In this document: piece after piece, positions 7,163 through 16,840 of the stretch | Numbering within the stretch: position 1 is the first letter of the stretch | Layout of the letters: the number at the start of each line of letters is the position of its first letter | From: Burkholderiales bacterium | GTDB lineage: Bacteria > Pseudomonadota > Gammaproteobacteria > Burkholderiales > SG8-41 | NCBI GenBank assembly: GCA_022841375.1 | Contig: JALHRQ010000010.1 | Coordinates: 1-64,000 of the forward strand | Direction of reading: 5' to 3' | DNA: 64,000 nt | Translations under genes and position numbers: made by a program | The notes under the pieces: generated by a model | Databases searched by the model: none | The model's input: the letters and a program-made list of their open reading frames with translations, nothing else | Told to the model about the DNA's origin: nothing

Positions 7163-8137
7163 TTAAATGGGATTCAAGCCCGCATCTTTTACAACTTTCG
7201 CCATTTTTTCAATTTCGGTAGTAATGAATTTCGCGTATTCAGTTACGGAGTTCCCGATGGGGACAGCACCCTGACTGGAGAATATTTTGCGCACTTCTTC
7301 TGAATTTAATGTCTCAACGATTGCTCTGTTTAAAATGTCAATCACTGAACGAGGTGTACCTGCTGGAGCCAGCATCCCGAACCCTTGGTTAAACTCATAA
7401 CCCGGTAACGACTCTGAGATTGTTGGGACATTAGGCAATTGTGGTGATCGTTTTGCGCTCGTTACACCGATTGGAACGAGTTTATTTGCCTGGATGTGAG
7501 GCATAGCTGCGGGCTGCGCCCCCATCATAAACTGCACTTGCCCACCGAGAAGATCAGAGGTTGCAGGACCATTCCCCTTGTATGCGATGTGCTGAATTTT
7601 CACGCCCGCAAGGGTGTTAAAAAGCTCGAAAGCCAAATGAGCAAAGGTCCCGGTTCCAGAGGACGCGTAGTTAAGCTTCCCGGGGCTCGCCTTGGCAAGA
7701 TTAATCAGCGTAGAAACAGTTTTTACTGGAACAGAGGGATTTGCGACCAACAAACTTGGAACATCGACTACAAGAGTTATGGGTGAAAAATCTTTTAACG
7801 TATCGTAGGGCAATGACTTGTATATATGAGGGTTAACGACATGGCTTCCTGACACCATCAGAAGCGTGTAACCGTCCGGAGCAGCCCTTGCAACCATTGC
7901 AGTTCCAATAGTTGCACCCGCTCCCCCACGATTATCAACAACGACCTGTTGTCCCAATTTTTCGGTGATTTTTGCCCCAATTACTCTCGCAAAGATATCT
8001 GTGTTACCGCCAGCTGCAAAAGGAACAACTAAACGAATCGGACGATCAGGATATTTTTGTGACGCGGCAAAAGAATAATTTACGGAAAAAATAGATGAAA
8101 GAAATATAAGTCCTAACTTCCAAAAGATTTTGGCCAT
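7163..8137 (-). CDS. Bug/TctC-family binding protein (324 aa)
   Basis: The ATG at 8137 is chosen because GGAGGAG lies 4-10 nt before it; an in-frame TTG at 8149 overlaps that ribosome site. A signal peptide (FLSSIFSVNYSFAASQ) leads into YPDRPIRLVVPFAAGGNTDI, GQQVVVDNRGGAGATIG, DGYTLLMVSG and YKGNGPA, the standard family landmarks. It is an orphan receptor with no TctA or TctB near it, next to an LVIVD propeller gene on the same strand. Ligand unknown. Confidence 0.9.
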   Translation of the reverse strand: MAKIFWKLGLIFLSSIFSVNYSFAASQKYPDRPIRLVVPFAAGGNTDIFARVIGAKITEKLGQQVVVDNRGGAGATIGTAMVARAAPDGYTLLMVSGSHVVNPHIYKSLPYDTLKDFSPITLVVDVPSLLVANPSVPVKTVSTLINLAKASPGKLNYASSGTGTFAHLAFELFNTLAGVKIQHIAYKGNGPATSDLLGGQVQFMMGAQPAAMPHIQANKLVPIGVTSAKRSPQLPNVPTISESLPGYEFNQGFGMLAPAGTPRSVIDILNRAIVETLNSEEVRKIFSSQGAVPIGNSVTEYAKFITTEIEKMAKVVKDAGLNPI

Positions 8138-8235
8138 GAACTCCTCCAATCGAATAAACGATTTACTCAGCTGTCGTTATAATATTTTTAAGATTTCCGC
8201 TTTAATAGTTGCGCAAACTTAGGGCGGTCAGCTTG

Positions 8236-8385
8236 CTACTTATTTTCGTTCAATGCAGGCTTCTCTTTATGCTCCCTGACGATGCTTTCTAATCCATAAA
8301 CTTTACGGGCTTGTAAGTTGGTCGTCCGAATGCTGTCAGCCCCCCCCAGAGCCTGTGCAGGGAAATTAACATTCGCTAATCCACT
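8236..8385 (-). pseudogene. possible gene remnant (49 codons, no start codon)
   Basis: Between two Bug genes the reverse strand reads a protein-like tail with no start: ...LGGADSIRTTNLQARKVYGL, then ESIVREHKEKPALNENK and a TAG stop at 8236-8238. The frame opens only after a stop inside the end of the upstream Bug gene, so no full gene is present. It looks like the C-terminus of a protein lost by deletion, but I cannot name the parent, and a chance open frame remains possible. Nothing else is seen in 8138-8375. Confidence 0.3.
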
Positions 8386-9356
8386 TTAATCTTTGCTTCC
8401 TTCAGAACAGCGCGCCATCTGGCGATCTCTATTTTCAAATAGTCCTTAAACTCTTGTTGGGAATTTCCACCAGGATCAAGACCAAATCGTCTGAATCTAT
8501 CACTAACGTCTGGCATATTAAGTATTCGAATCATTTCGGTGTTCAGCCTGGCCGTAATCGCCTTTGGAGTTTTAGCTGGAACAAAGGCGCCATACCACGT
8601 CAGCACTTCATAACCTGGAACACCCGCCTCCGCGATAGTCGGAACATCCGGAAGAGCAGATGTCCGCTTCGCCCCAGTAACGCCGAGAGCACGCAATTTC
8701 CCAGCATTTATTTGCGGAATCGCGGGCGTTAAAGCCACAAACTGCATCATTACCTGACCACTCAATACATCCCGCATGGCTGGAGTGTTGCCGGTGTACG
8801 GCACGTGAATCATTTTAATTTTTGCCATCCACATCAAGAGCTCCATGGATAGATGGGACGACTGTCCCGTCCCCCCCGATGCAAACGTTAGCTGTCCGGG
8901 TTTGCTTGCTGCCAACGCAATTAGCTCTTTTACTGATTTAACGGAAACAGACGGATTAACGACAAGAATGTTCTGTCCCGAAGAGATTAATGTGATGGGA
9001 TCGAAATCCCGAATAGGATCGTACGAAAGCTTTTCATAAAGACCAGGGTTAATTGCGAAAGGCCCTGCATAACCTAAAATTAATGTGTGGCCATCTGGAA
9101 CTGATTGAGCACCGATTTCCGAACCGATAATTCCTCGCCCACCAGCCCTGGCATCGATTACTACAGGTTGACCCAACGTCTCGCTAAGATGCTGCCCGAT
9201 AAGGCGTGCCGAAAAATCTGGTGCCCCGCCGGGAGCCGCGGGCACAATAAAACGAATCGGTTTACTTGGATAAGCTTGGCCGTAACTAGAAGCACTGCCC
9301 CAGAAAAAAACGAAAAGTAGCACTCGGATTAATTTACAAGATGTCGAATCGTTCAT
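8376..9356 (-). CDS. Bug/TctC-family binding protein (326 aa)
   Basis: The ATG at 9356 follows a GGAGGGAG ribosome site. The N-terminus (CKLIRVLLFVFFWGSASSYG) is a Sec signal, then YPSKPIRFIVPAAPGGAPDF, GQPVVIDARAGGRGIIGSEI, GGTGQSSHLSMELL and VPYTGNTPA. It begins 17 nt after the aconitase gene and so is probably its operon partner, likely bringing in a tri- or dicarboxylate related to that pathway. The usual Asn-Arg of the second motif is changed to DARAGG, which may affect ligand choice. Confidence 0.9.
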   Translation of the reverse strand: MNDSTSCKLIRVLLFVFFWGSASSYGQAYPSKPIRFIVPAAPGGAPDFSARLIGQHLSETLGQPVVIDARAGGRGIIGSEIGAQSVPDGHTLILGYAGPFAINPGLYEKLSYDPIRDFDPITLISSGQNILVVNPSVSVKSVKELIALAASKPGQLTFASGGTGQSSHLSMELLMWMAKIKMIHVPYTGNTPAMRDVLSGQVMMQFVALTPAIPQINAGKLRALGVTGAKRTSALPDVPTIAEAGVPGYEVLTWYGAFVPAKTPKAITARLNTEMIRILNMPDVSDRFRRFGLDPGGNSQQEFKDYLKIEIARWRAVLKEAKIKVD

Positions 9357-9373
9357 GACTCCCTCCAATAAAA

Positions 9374-12028
9374 CTACGACAGCATTGAGCGCAATGTATA
9401 TGGCAAAACACCACGATTTCGAATGTATTCAACCTCAGCACGTGTATCAACACGTACACGCAGATTTATCGCATCAACCTTCCCGTCTTTCCGCTTGATA
9501 ACCAGCGTGGCATTTTGAAGAGGCTGAAGGTTACTCGACAGACCACGAATCTCGAATACTTCGCTCCCATCCAAATTCAGTGTCTGAATGCTGCAACCTT
9601 CGTCAAACTGACAAGGTATAACACCAAGTGCCGCTAAATTCGTACGATGAATTCGCTCAAAACTACGGGCGATTACAGCTTTAACTCCTAGTAGCTGAGT
9701 TCCCTTTGCAGCCCAATCACGCGCACTACCCATGCCATAGTCAAGCCCTCCAAATACAATGGATGCAACGCCCTCCTGTTGATACCGGACGGCAGCATCG
9801 TAAATTGACATCACTTCACCGCTCGGCTGATGCAGCGCAACACTACCTTCGCGATTAGGGACCATGAAATTACGCAGTCTGGGGTTTGCAAAAGTACCGC
9901 GAATCATTACGTCGTGATTGATCCTTCTCGACCCATAAGTATTAAATTTATCTTTTGTTATGCCTAAAGATTGCAAATACTTACCCGCAGGGGAGTCTGG
10001 CATGATTACAGTTACCGGACTGATATGATCAGTTGTTACAGTATCTCCAAGCAGAACTAATGCCCGAGCATTAGTGATATCAGCAATCCCCTCAGCCTCC
10101 ATCGTAAAGTTTTTAAAGAATGGAGGCTCTTTGATATACATGGAGCTTTCGTTCCATTCAAATAAGTCACCAGATGCAGATTTGATATCTATCCATTCTG
10201 CACTTGCCCCAGGCTTCTCATACACAGCTGAATAAATTGAGGCATCCCTGGAAATTGGAAGAACAGCGGCGATCTCATCGGCTGTGGGCCACAAATCTTT
10301 TAGATAAACATCCTTGCCATCCCGCCCCTTGCCAAGAGGGTCTTTAGAAACATCCACATCAATCCGACCAGTAATTGCATAAGCAACTACCAGCGGAGGA
10401 CTCATCAAAAAGCTTGCCTTCAAGGCAGGATGAATGCGCGCCTCAAAGTTTCTATTTCCTGAAAGTACCGCAACTCCAACTTCACCGCTTTTGTTCAGTT
10501 GAGCTTCGTAGTCCTCATACAATGGACCGGTCATACCATTACAGGTTGCGCAACCGTATCCCACCACACGAAACCCCAATTGATCTAACGAATCTTGCAG
10601 ACCAGCGCTCGACAGATAAGCACTTACAGCACGGGATCCAGGCGTTAACGACGTTTTTACCCAAGGCTTGGTTTTCAGTCCTTTCGCTACAGCTTTTTTT
10701 GCCAGCAAGCCGGCAGCCAACATTACCCCCGGGTTTGATGTGTTTGTACATGAGGTAATGGAAGCCACATATATAACCCCATCGCCCGTCGAATTCGCAC
10801 CGTATGATTTTTTCTTACCATAGCCGCCATTACTAACCGGAGCGACCAATAATTCATCAAATTTCTTTGGAACATTTGAAAGCGTAATTCGATCCTGGGG
10901 TCTTTTCGGGCCTGCAACGCTTGGCTTAACACTAGAGATATCAAACGTTACGACGCGTGTGTAATCGATTGCCCCCGGCTTCGGGATGCCAAACATCTCC
11001 TGAGCTTTGTAGTAACTGCGGAAAGTATCGATCTCCTCCTCACTGCGCCCCGTATTCGCCAGAAATCTGCAAACCTCTTCGTCTGGAGCGAAAAATCCGA
11101 TAGTCGCGCCATATTCGGGAACCATGTTGGAAAGAGTGGCTCGATCTGGAACGGTCAGCCCTTCAACTCCCTCGCCAAAATATTCAACAAACGCCCCGAC
11201 AACCCCAGCTTTGCGCAATGCTTCGGTTATGCTGAGAACAACATCGGTTGCCGTAACACCGTCACTCATGCGACCGTGGAGTTCTACTCCGACCACATCC
11301 GGTGTAAGAATAAAAATCGGCTGACCTAATGTAGCCGCCCCCGCATCTATACCTCCAACCCCCCAACCAACAACCCCGATTCCATTGATCATTACAGTAT
11401 GAGAATCAGTGCCAACCAAGGTATCCGGATAGCAAACCCCGTCTTTCTGTAAAACACCGCGCGCCAAGTATTCAAGGTTTACTTGGTGCAGGATACCGTT
11501 GCCGGGGGGAATGACTTTCAGCCCATCAAACGCCACCATTGCCCACTTTAAAAACTGAAATCGTTCGACGTTGCGTCGAACTTCCAGTTCCATATTTTTC
11601 TCAAGCGCGTCGGGTCCATCGTTATGATCAACCGCCAAGGTGTGATCAACAACCATGGTTACCGGAACTTTTGGCGCGATTAATCTGACATCTTTTTTTA
11701 ATCGTGAAGCAGCACTACGCATTGCAGCCAAATCGCCGAGGGTCGGAATCCCCGCTAACTCGTGCATTACTACGCGACCGACAATGAATGGTATCTCCGA
11801 TACACGCTTACCGTTGGGCTCCCAATTTGCCAATTGCTTTACGTGCTCTTCAGTAACTCGAATCCCATCACAGTTTCTGACCAGTGACTCAAGTATCATC
11901 CTTAACGAAACCGGAAGACGGCTAACATCGGCAATTCCGTTGCCTTTAAGCGAGGGCAAGGAGAAAAAGGACTTAGATATACCCGAGCTGTTTTTGAATT
12001 TCGATTTGGCGCGAAGGGGGTCATGCAT
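9374..12028 (-). CDS. acnA: aconitate hydratase A (884 aa)
   Basis: Full-length AcnA-type aconitase. Landmarks are PVTMVVDHTLAVDHN, YPDTLVGTDSHTVMINGIGV, the first iron-sulfur Cys in SITSCTNTSNP and the Cys pair in YGCATCNGMTGP. The swivel domain contains GSARDWAAKGTQLLGVKAVI. It interconverts citrate, cis-aconitate and isocitrate in the cytoplasm. The ATG at 12028 (MHDPLRA) is preferred over the one at 12043 because a GGAG precedes it. It lies between a TcuA-like flavoprotein (which could supply cis-aconitate from tricarballylate) and a Bug receptor. This fits a tricarballylate or aconitate utilisation set. Probably a second, island-borne copy beside the housekeeping aconitase; that is inference. 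Confidence 0.93.
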   Translation of the reverse strand: MHDPLRAKSKFKNSSGISKSFFSLPSLKGNGIADVSRLPVSLRMILESLVRNCDGIRVTEEHVKQLANWEPNGKRVSEIPFIVGRVVMHELAGIPTLGDLAAMRSAASRLKKDVRLIAPKVPVTMVVDHTLAVDHNDGPDALEKNMELEVRRNVERFQFLKWAMVAFDGLKVIPPGNGILHQVNLEYLARGVLQKDGVCYPDTLVGTDSHTVMINGIGVVGWGVGGIDAGAATLGQPIFILTPDVVGVELHGRMSDGVTATDVVLSITEALRKAGVVGAFVEYFGEGVEGLTVPDRATLSNMVPEYGATIGFFAPDEEVCRFLANTGRSEEEIDTFRSYYKAQEMFGIPKPGAIDYTRVVTFDISSVKPSVAGPKRPQDRITLSNVPKKFDELLVAPVSNGGYGKKKSYGANSTGDGVIYVASITSCTNTSNPGVMLAAGLLAKKAVAKGLKTKPWVKTSLTPGSRAVSAYLSSAGLQDSLDQLGFRVVGYGCATCNGMTGPLYEDYEAQLNKSGEVGVAVLSGNRNFEARIHPALKASFLMSPPLVVAYAITGRIDVDVSKDPLGKGRDGKDVYLKDLWPTADEIAAVLPISRDASIYSAVYEKPGASAEWIDIKSASGDLFEWNESSMYIKEPPFFKNFTMEAEGIADITNARALVLLGDTVTTDHISPVTVIMPDSPAGKYLQSLGITKDKFNTYGSRRINHDVMIRGTFANPRLRNFMVPNREGSVALHQPSGEVMSIYDAAVRYQQEGVASIVFGGLDYGMGSARDWAAKGTQLLGVKAVIARSFERIHRTNLAALGVIPCQFDEGCSIQTLNLDGSEVFEIRGLSSNLQPLQNATLVIKRKDGKVDAINLRVRVDTRAEVEYIRNRGVLPYTLRSMLS

Positions 12029-12126
12029 TTTCAGAATCTCCATTGGCGCCCGGCTTTAATATCAACAAACAGTAAAGGTCCGGAGCCTGTGTTTATCGAG
12101 CGCGCGATTAATGTAGGGAAACTCCC

Positions 12127-12147
12127 TTAAGGGGATTCTCCCCTTAA
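12127..12147. repeat. 9-bp inverted repeat between tcuA-like and acnA genes
   Basis: TTAAGGGGA and TCCCCTTAA form a perfect hairpin around TTC. No T-run follows on the transcribed strand, so it is more likely an operator or an mRNA processing structure than a terminator. Confidence 0.45.
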
Positions 12148-12180
12148 AGGCGACACATAAACGCTATGCCGTCTAACGAG

Positions 12181-13680
12181 CTACACGCCCGATTTCGCGT
12201 GCAGTGCAGCTTGCGTGCCTGCAATTCGTCCAAATACCGCACCAGAAACAAGTCCTGTGCCACTCGGATAGTTGAAGTAAAACAAACCGCCTACCATTTC
12301 ACCGGCTGCAAACAATCCGGGAATTTCACGTCCAGCGACACTTTGGACTGCCGCTTTCGTCGAAACTTTGACGCCACCAAAAGTAAAGGTAATACCGCAG
12401 GTGACGGCGTATGCCTGGTAAGGCGGCTTGTCTATCGTTTCCGCCCAATTCGATTTAGGAACCGCTAGTCCTTGAGTGCATTTCCCATCTTTGATCACAG
12501 AATTGAACGGAATATCTTTTCTCACCGCTGCATTAAAGTGTTTTACTGTTTCCAGGAATCGATTCTTGTTAACCCCCTCCATCTTGTCCGCGAGTTCTTC
12601 CAGTGAATTCGCCTCCACTTTCGTCACTTGCTTAATGCGGTATTCATCCCGTAGCAGAGGTATCACCTTGGAATCATAAACTTGCCAAGAAAACATCCCT
12701 GGCTGTTTCAGAACATCTAAGCCGTATTTAGCGTAAGTAAAGTTCCGGAAATCAGCACCTTCGTCTACGAATCGCTCACCATCCGCATTGATCATTATTG
12801 AGTAGGGATAGCTATGCTTCTGAAACCCGTCGCCCACAACGCGATCACCAAACGTTGGTGCATTCATGTCCCAGCCAACCGCGTGAGCACCCGACCAATG
12901 CCCACAGGGCATCGCCCCCGCGCGCAAAGCCATGTTGATGCCGTCCCCCATGTTGAAGCGCGTCCCCCGCACTTTCGCGAGGTCCCAATTGGGTCCCAGA
13001 TACCGCGCCCTCATTTCGGCATTTGACTCAAATCCGCCTGCAGCCAGAACAACAGCTTTTGCCATTATTTTTGACTGAATCCCATGAGATTCAGCCACGA
13101 TACCGACAACTTTTCCGGCTTCTTGAATAAGTGAAACCCCTGCGGTCTCATAAAGAATGGGGATCCCAGCAGTCTTAGCAATCTTATGCAGAGATTCCAC
13201 CAACCCCGCACCACCACCCCAGAATGCGCAAACCTGTCCGCCAAAGAACTTAAATCGCCCATCCACCTTGTGCGCTTGCCTTCCATACATCGGCTCAAAC
13301 TTCACACCCTTCTTTTTCATCCACGCCAAAGTGGATCGGCTGTTCCCAATAAGTGTTTCCGTCAAATCCGGGTCACAGCGATACTGTGTAACGCGGCCCA
13401 TATCATCGAAAAAGTTCTCCGAAGTATAGACACCGAAATCTACATTTCTCTCTTCATCCGCGGACACATCCAGAACTTCGCGTAACTCAGCAATATTGTT
13501 AAAAACAAAACGTGTTGCACCAGCGGTAAAAAAGCTATTCCCCCCAGCTTCGACTTCAGGTGCCCGCTCTAATACAATCACTTTGACACCATTCTCATGC
13601 GCTGCCATAGCAGCACAAACTGCGGCATTTCCCGCGCCAACGATAACCACATCCGTTTCAGTTACATCTTTCAACAGCAT
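12181..13680 (-). CDS. TcuA-like FAD-dependent dehydrogenase (499 aa)
   Basis: The N-terminal dinucleotide fold is clear (DVVIVGAGNAAVCAAMAAHE, then VLERAPEVEAGGNS). It belongs to the FAD-binding family 2 group (fumarate reductase/succinate dehydrogenase flavoproteins). The C-terminal signature YAVTCGITFTFGGVKVST plus GLFAAGEMVGGLFYFNYPSG is like tricarballylate dehydrogenase TcuA. TcuA oxidises tricarballylate to cis-aconitate. AcnA follows on the same strand, which agrees. The iron-sulfur/heme partner TcuB is not in the window, so the electron acceptor is open. The start at 13680 has an AAAGGAG site. A divergent FadR-type regulator and a candidate operator lie upstream. A paralogue is at 24551-26053. 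Confidence 0.85.
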   Translation of the reverse strand: MLLKDVTETDVVIVGAGNAAVCAAMAAHENGVKVIVLERAPEVEAGGNSFFTAGATRFVFNNIAELREVLDVSADEERNVDFGVYTSENFFDDMGRVTQYRCDPDLTETLIGNSRSTLAWMKKKGVKFEPMYGRQAHKVDGRFKFFGGQVCAFWGGGAGLVESLHKIAKTAGIPILYETAGVSLIQEAGKVVGIVAESHGIQSKIMAKAVVLAAGGFESNAEMRARYLGPNWDLAKVRGTRFNMGDGINMALRAGAMPCGHWSGAHAVGWDMNAPTFGDRVVGDGFQKHSYPYSIMINADGERFVDEGADFRNFTYAKYGLDVLKQPGMFSWQVYDSKVIPLLRDEYRIKQVTKVEANSLEELADKMEGVNKNRFLETVKHFNAAVRKDIPFNSVIKDGKCTQGLAVPKSNWAETIDKPPYQAYAVTCGITFTFGGVKVSTKAAVQSVAGREIPGLFAAGEMVGGLFYFNYPSGTGLVSGAVFGRIAGTQAALHAKSGV

Positions 13681-13888
13681 TTCGCTCTCCTTTGGTGTTC
13701 CTTCAGATGCTTTTTTAATACCTTAGCCAGGGCGACCGCATATAAAAACCTGTCAGTAAAGAAGAGCCGCCAGCCCCTTTACTTCCTTTCCTGTCTAACA
13801 AGCAGGCCTTAATCGTTAAACGACCGCCGAGAGATTTTTTTGTTTACGGTTGTTTGCCATGTTAGGGCAATTTCGGTATCTTGTTAAG

Positions 13889-13899
13889 TAGTCTTACAA
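13889..13899. promoter_or_regulatory. candidate FadR-family operator TAGTCTTACAA
   Basis: Read on the minus strand this is TTGTAAGACTA, which fits the TNGTNNNACNA pattern of FadR-subfamily sites. It lies in the 305-bp divergent region between the TcuA-like gene and the FadR-type regulator. Near-identical sites recur at 18579-18589 and 18677-18687. Confidence 0.5.
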
Positions 13900-13985
13900 C
13901 TTTCCTAAAAAATAGCTTACTCGTGAGCCAATACAAATCAAGTTCCAGACAGGGATTGACCCTACTCGCTACAAAGGTGAAATCT

Positions 13986-14723
13986 GTGGCTCGTAAAGCA
14001 AATTCAACCTTGCTTCTTAACAAAGTAGTGCCTGCCAAATACGCGGACCAGTTGTATGGAGACATCGTGGCCGCGATCGTCAGTGGTGCCTTGCCGGAAG
14101 GGGAAAAACTTCCGTCTGAGAATGAACTGGCAGAGTCATTCGGTGTATCCCGGCCAGTTGTCCGCGAGGCGCTATCAAGACTACGTGCGGATGGTGTGCT
14201 TGTTTCTCGAAGGGGATCCGGATCTTATGTTCAACGTCGCCCGAGTCCACAATTCTTAAAATTAGCACCAATATCAGAGATTGCTGATTTGATGAGGTGC
14301 TTTGAGTTTCGAATTGCGATCGAAGGTGAAACAGCTGCCTTAGCTGCTACACGAAGAACAGACGAGGATCTGGCAGAAATGCGTTCAGCCCTTAAAGAAC
14401 TCGATGAAAATATCCGAACAAAAACATTAGGAGCAGACGCAGACATTCGATTCCACAATGCGATTTCTGAGGCAAGCAAAAACAAGCTTTTCACGTCCTG
14501 CTTACAAACAATTTCGGACGCAATTTTGCAAGGTATGACCGTTGCAAGAAAACTCTCGTTGCAAGCAAATGCGAAGCGCCTCCAAATAGTCCAAGCTGAG
14601 CATCGGCGAGTTTTTGAAGCCATACAGAAAAAGGATTCTGTTGGGGCTCGAAGGATTGTGAGATCACATATTGAGAATGCACGCGACCGTGTACTGAGCT
14701 ACACGATGAGTGACAACGACTAA
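13986..14723 (+). CDS. FadR-subfamily GntR regulator (245 aa)
   Basis: The GTG at 13986 is chosen: AAGGTGA lies 6 nt upstream, and it starts about 20 residues before the winged helix. The HTH domain reads LYGDIVAAIVSGALPEGEKL then NELAESFGVSRPVVREALSR. An all-helical FCD sensor domain follows, with the metal/ligand residues suggested by FEFRIAIEGETAALA, RFHNAISEAS and EHRRVFEAI. Such proteins are usually repressors released by small carboxylates. Placement between divergent TcuA-like/AcnA genes and the LeuCD genes makes it the likely local regulator of both. Confidence 0.9.
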   Translation: MARKANSTLLLNKVVPAKYADQLYGDIVAAIVSGALPEGEKLPSENELAESFGVSRPVVREALSRLRADGVLVSRRGSGSYVQRRPSPQFLKLAPISEIADLMRCFEFRIAIEGETAALAATRRTDEDLAEMRSALKELDENIRTKTLGADADIRFHNAISEASKNKLFTSCLQTISDAILQGMTVARKLSLQANAKRLQIVQAEHRRVFEAIQKKDSVGARRIVRSHIENARDRVLSYTMSDND

Positions 14724-14767
14724 TCCTTATTGCCGGAACACTAAATAATCAAAGGACAGCCCTTTCT

Positions 14768-16174
14768 ATGCCAATCCCAAAGACCATGTTTCAAAAAGTT
14801 TTTGACCTCCACACAATTCGCGAACGTGGAGAGAATGAAGCCCTCATTTATGTTGACTACAACGTCGTTCACGAAGGTGCCTTTTACTCCTTTGACGGTC
14901 TCCGGGAAGAAGGTCGAACCATTCGCCATCGCCATCAAACTCTCGCCTTCGCAGACCACTATGTACCAACGGTCAATCGAGAGAAAGGCTTAGACGGAAT
15001 AAAGGATCCCGAGGCCAGGACAATGGTTGAAAACCTTGAGAAGAACGCCAAAGAAACAGGAATTAGACATTACGGCATGCATCACCCGCAGCAAGGGATC
15101 ATGCACGTGGTCGCACCAGAACTTGGTTTCCTTCACCCGGGAATGGTCGTAACAGGATCAGACTCCCATATCGCCACAAATGGTGCATTTGGTGCATTTG
15201 GTTTTGGTGTTGGCGCCTCTCAAGTCAAGCACATACTTGCCACACAAACAGTCTGGTTTCGAAGGCCTAAAGTGATGCGTGTCAACGTAACTGGATCACT
15301 TAAAGTTGGCGTATCAGCCAAGGATGTGATCCTTGCCATTATCGAAAAAATTGGTATTGCTGGTGGCAATGGACATGTAATTGAATATTGCGGAAGTGCG
15401 ATAACCGGCTTGAGCATGGAAGGCCGAATGACTCTTTGCAATATGTCGATTGAGGCCGGCGCTCGTGCTGGTATGGTCGCGCCTGATGACAAAACCATAG
15501 AATACCTGCGTGGTCTCCCCTTCGCCCCCACGGCGGAGCATTGGGATAATGCTGTTGCCTTTTGGAAAAGCATCCCATCCGACAGTGGCGCCCATTTTGA
15601 TAAGGAAGTCACACTCGATGGAAGTCTAATCGAGCCAATGGTTACCTGGGGAACATGTCAGGATGAAGCCTGTGGCATTACCGCCAAAGTTCCAGACCCA
15701 GCAACATTTTCTGACCCTGCAAGAAGGGGGCGCGCTGAAAAAGCGATCAGCTATATGGGTCTGAAACCAGGAACGTCCATTACTGAAATAAAAATTGATC
15801 GCGTATTTATTGGCTCCTGCACAAACGCGAGACTTGAAGATCTGCGTGAAGCATCCAAAATTGCAAAGGGTAAGCAAGTGGTAATTCCTTCAATTATAGT
15901 TCCCGGCTCCCAGACTGTTAAAGAAGCGGCTGAACGTGAAGGGTTACACGAGATTTTTATAAAAGCTGGTTTTGAATGGCGCTCACCCGGATGCTCCATG
16001 TGTACAGGCTCGAACGGAGACCGCGTCCCTAGTGGTGAACGCTGCGCCTCCACCTCAAATAGAAACTTCGAAGGACGCCAAGGAAGGGGATCTCTGACCC
16101 ATTTAGTCAGTCCAGCAATGGCTGCAGCAGCTGCGATAAGCGGTCGCTTGGCCGATGTAAGAGATTTTATTTAA
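14768..16174 (+). CDS. LeuC-type dehydratase, large subunit (468 aa)
   Basis: The length and motifs match bacterial 3-isopropylmalate dehydratase large subunits. VVTGSDSHIATNGAFGAFGF, the first cluster Cys in VFIGSCTNARLEDL and the CxxC pair in RSPGCSMCTGSN would bind a 4Fe-4S cluster. Substrate specificity cannot be read from sequence. In this island it sits beside a TcuA-like dehydrogenase and a regulator, not with leuA or leuB, so a catabolic role on a citramalate- or malate-like acid is as likely as leucine synthesis. AAAGGAC precedes the ATG by about 10 nt. The small subunit follows after 9 nt. Confidence 0.88.
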   Translation: MPIPKTMFQKVFDLHTIRERGENEALIYVDYNVVHEGAFYSFDGLREEGRTIRHRHQTLAFADHYVPTVNREKGLDGIKDPEARTMVENLEKNAKETGIRHYGMHHPQQGIMHVVAPELGFLHPGMVVTGSDSHIATNGAFGAFGFGVGASQVKHILATQTVWFRRPKVMRVNVTGSLKVGVSAKDVILAIIEKIGIAGGNGHVIEYCGSAITGLSMEGRMTLCNMSIEAGARAGMVAPDDKTIEYLRGLPFAPTAEHWDNAVAFWKSIPSDSGAHFDKEVTLDGSLIEPMVTWGTCQDEACGITAKVPDPATFSDPARRGRAEKAISYMGLKPGTSITEIKIDRVFIGSCTNARLEDLREASKIAKGKQVVIPSIIVPGSQTVKEAAEREGLHEIFIKAGFEWRSPGCSMCTGSNGDRVPSGERCASTSNRNFEGRQGRGSLTHLVSPAMAAAAAISGRLADVRDFI

Positions 16175-16183
16175 GGATACAAC

Positions 16184-16786
16184 ATGCAACCGTTTACTAA
16201 ATACTCCGCGATAGCAGCCCCCTACTTCTTTCCGGACGTAGACACCGACAAGATCATTCCACACGTTTTCTTAAGAAAGCCTTTGTCGGCCGGCTACCGA
16301 AATTTTCTTTTCTACAACCTGCGATTTACTCCAGAGGGAAAAACAAAGTCATTTATTCTGCACGAGCCACCATTCAACAAGGCCGGAATCTTGATTTCAG
16401 GCACCAATTTTGGATGTGGATCAACGCGGGAAGGTGCGGTTTACGCACTTACTGACTTTGGGTTTCGTGCGGTTATTGCACCGAGCTTCGGAGACATCTT
16501 TCAGGCCAACTGCCTCCAAAACGGTCTTCTTCCAGTGGTGTTGGCGGCAAATGTGGTCGAGCAACTTGCAACTTACGTCTCCGCAAACCCCGGCGCAACG
16601 ATTTCAATTGATCTTGAGGATCAATCGGTTACCGCACCAGACGGCACGGTGTACAAGTTTGCCATCGACGCATCTCGCAAGGAGCAATTGCTTAAAGGCT
16701 TGGATGACATCGGGATTACATTAACTGACAGTAAGCTTATTGATGATTTCGAGGCTGCGTATAAGAAAAAACTTGCTTGGCTCTAA
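16184..16786 (+). CDS. LeuD-type dehydratase, small subunit (200 aa)
   Basis: This is the swivel domain partner of the large subunit just upstream (9-nt gap, AAGGA ribosome site). The characteristic VDTDKIIPHVFLRKP, ISGTNFGCGSTREGAVYAL and APSFGDIFQANCLQNGLLPV segments are complete, and the length is typical for bacterial LeuD. It completes a heterodimeric (iso)aconitase-like enzyme in the cytoplasm. It faces the SDR and TauD genes, which run towards it on the other strand. Confidence 0.9.
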   Translation: MQPFTKYSAIAAPYFFPDVDTDKIIPHVFLRKPLSAGYRNFLFYNLRFTPEGKTKSFILHEPPFNKAGILISGTNFGCGSTREGAVYALTDFGFRAVIAPSFGDIFQANCLQNGLLPVVLAANVVEQLATYVSANPGATISIDLEDQSVTAPDGTVYKFAIDASRKEQLLKGLDDIGITLTDSKLIDDFEAAYKKKLAWL

Positions 16787-16840
16787 TATTAAAAGCCTGA
16801 AGCATAAAAATTAGCCGATTGAGTCGCTGAGCGTTTAAAC

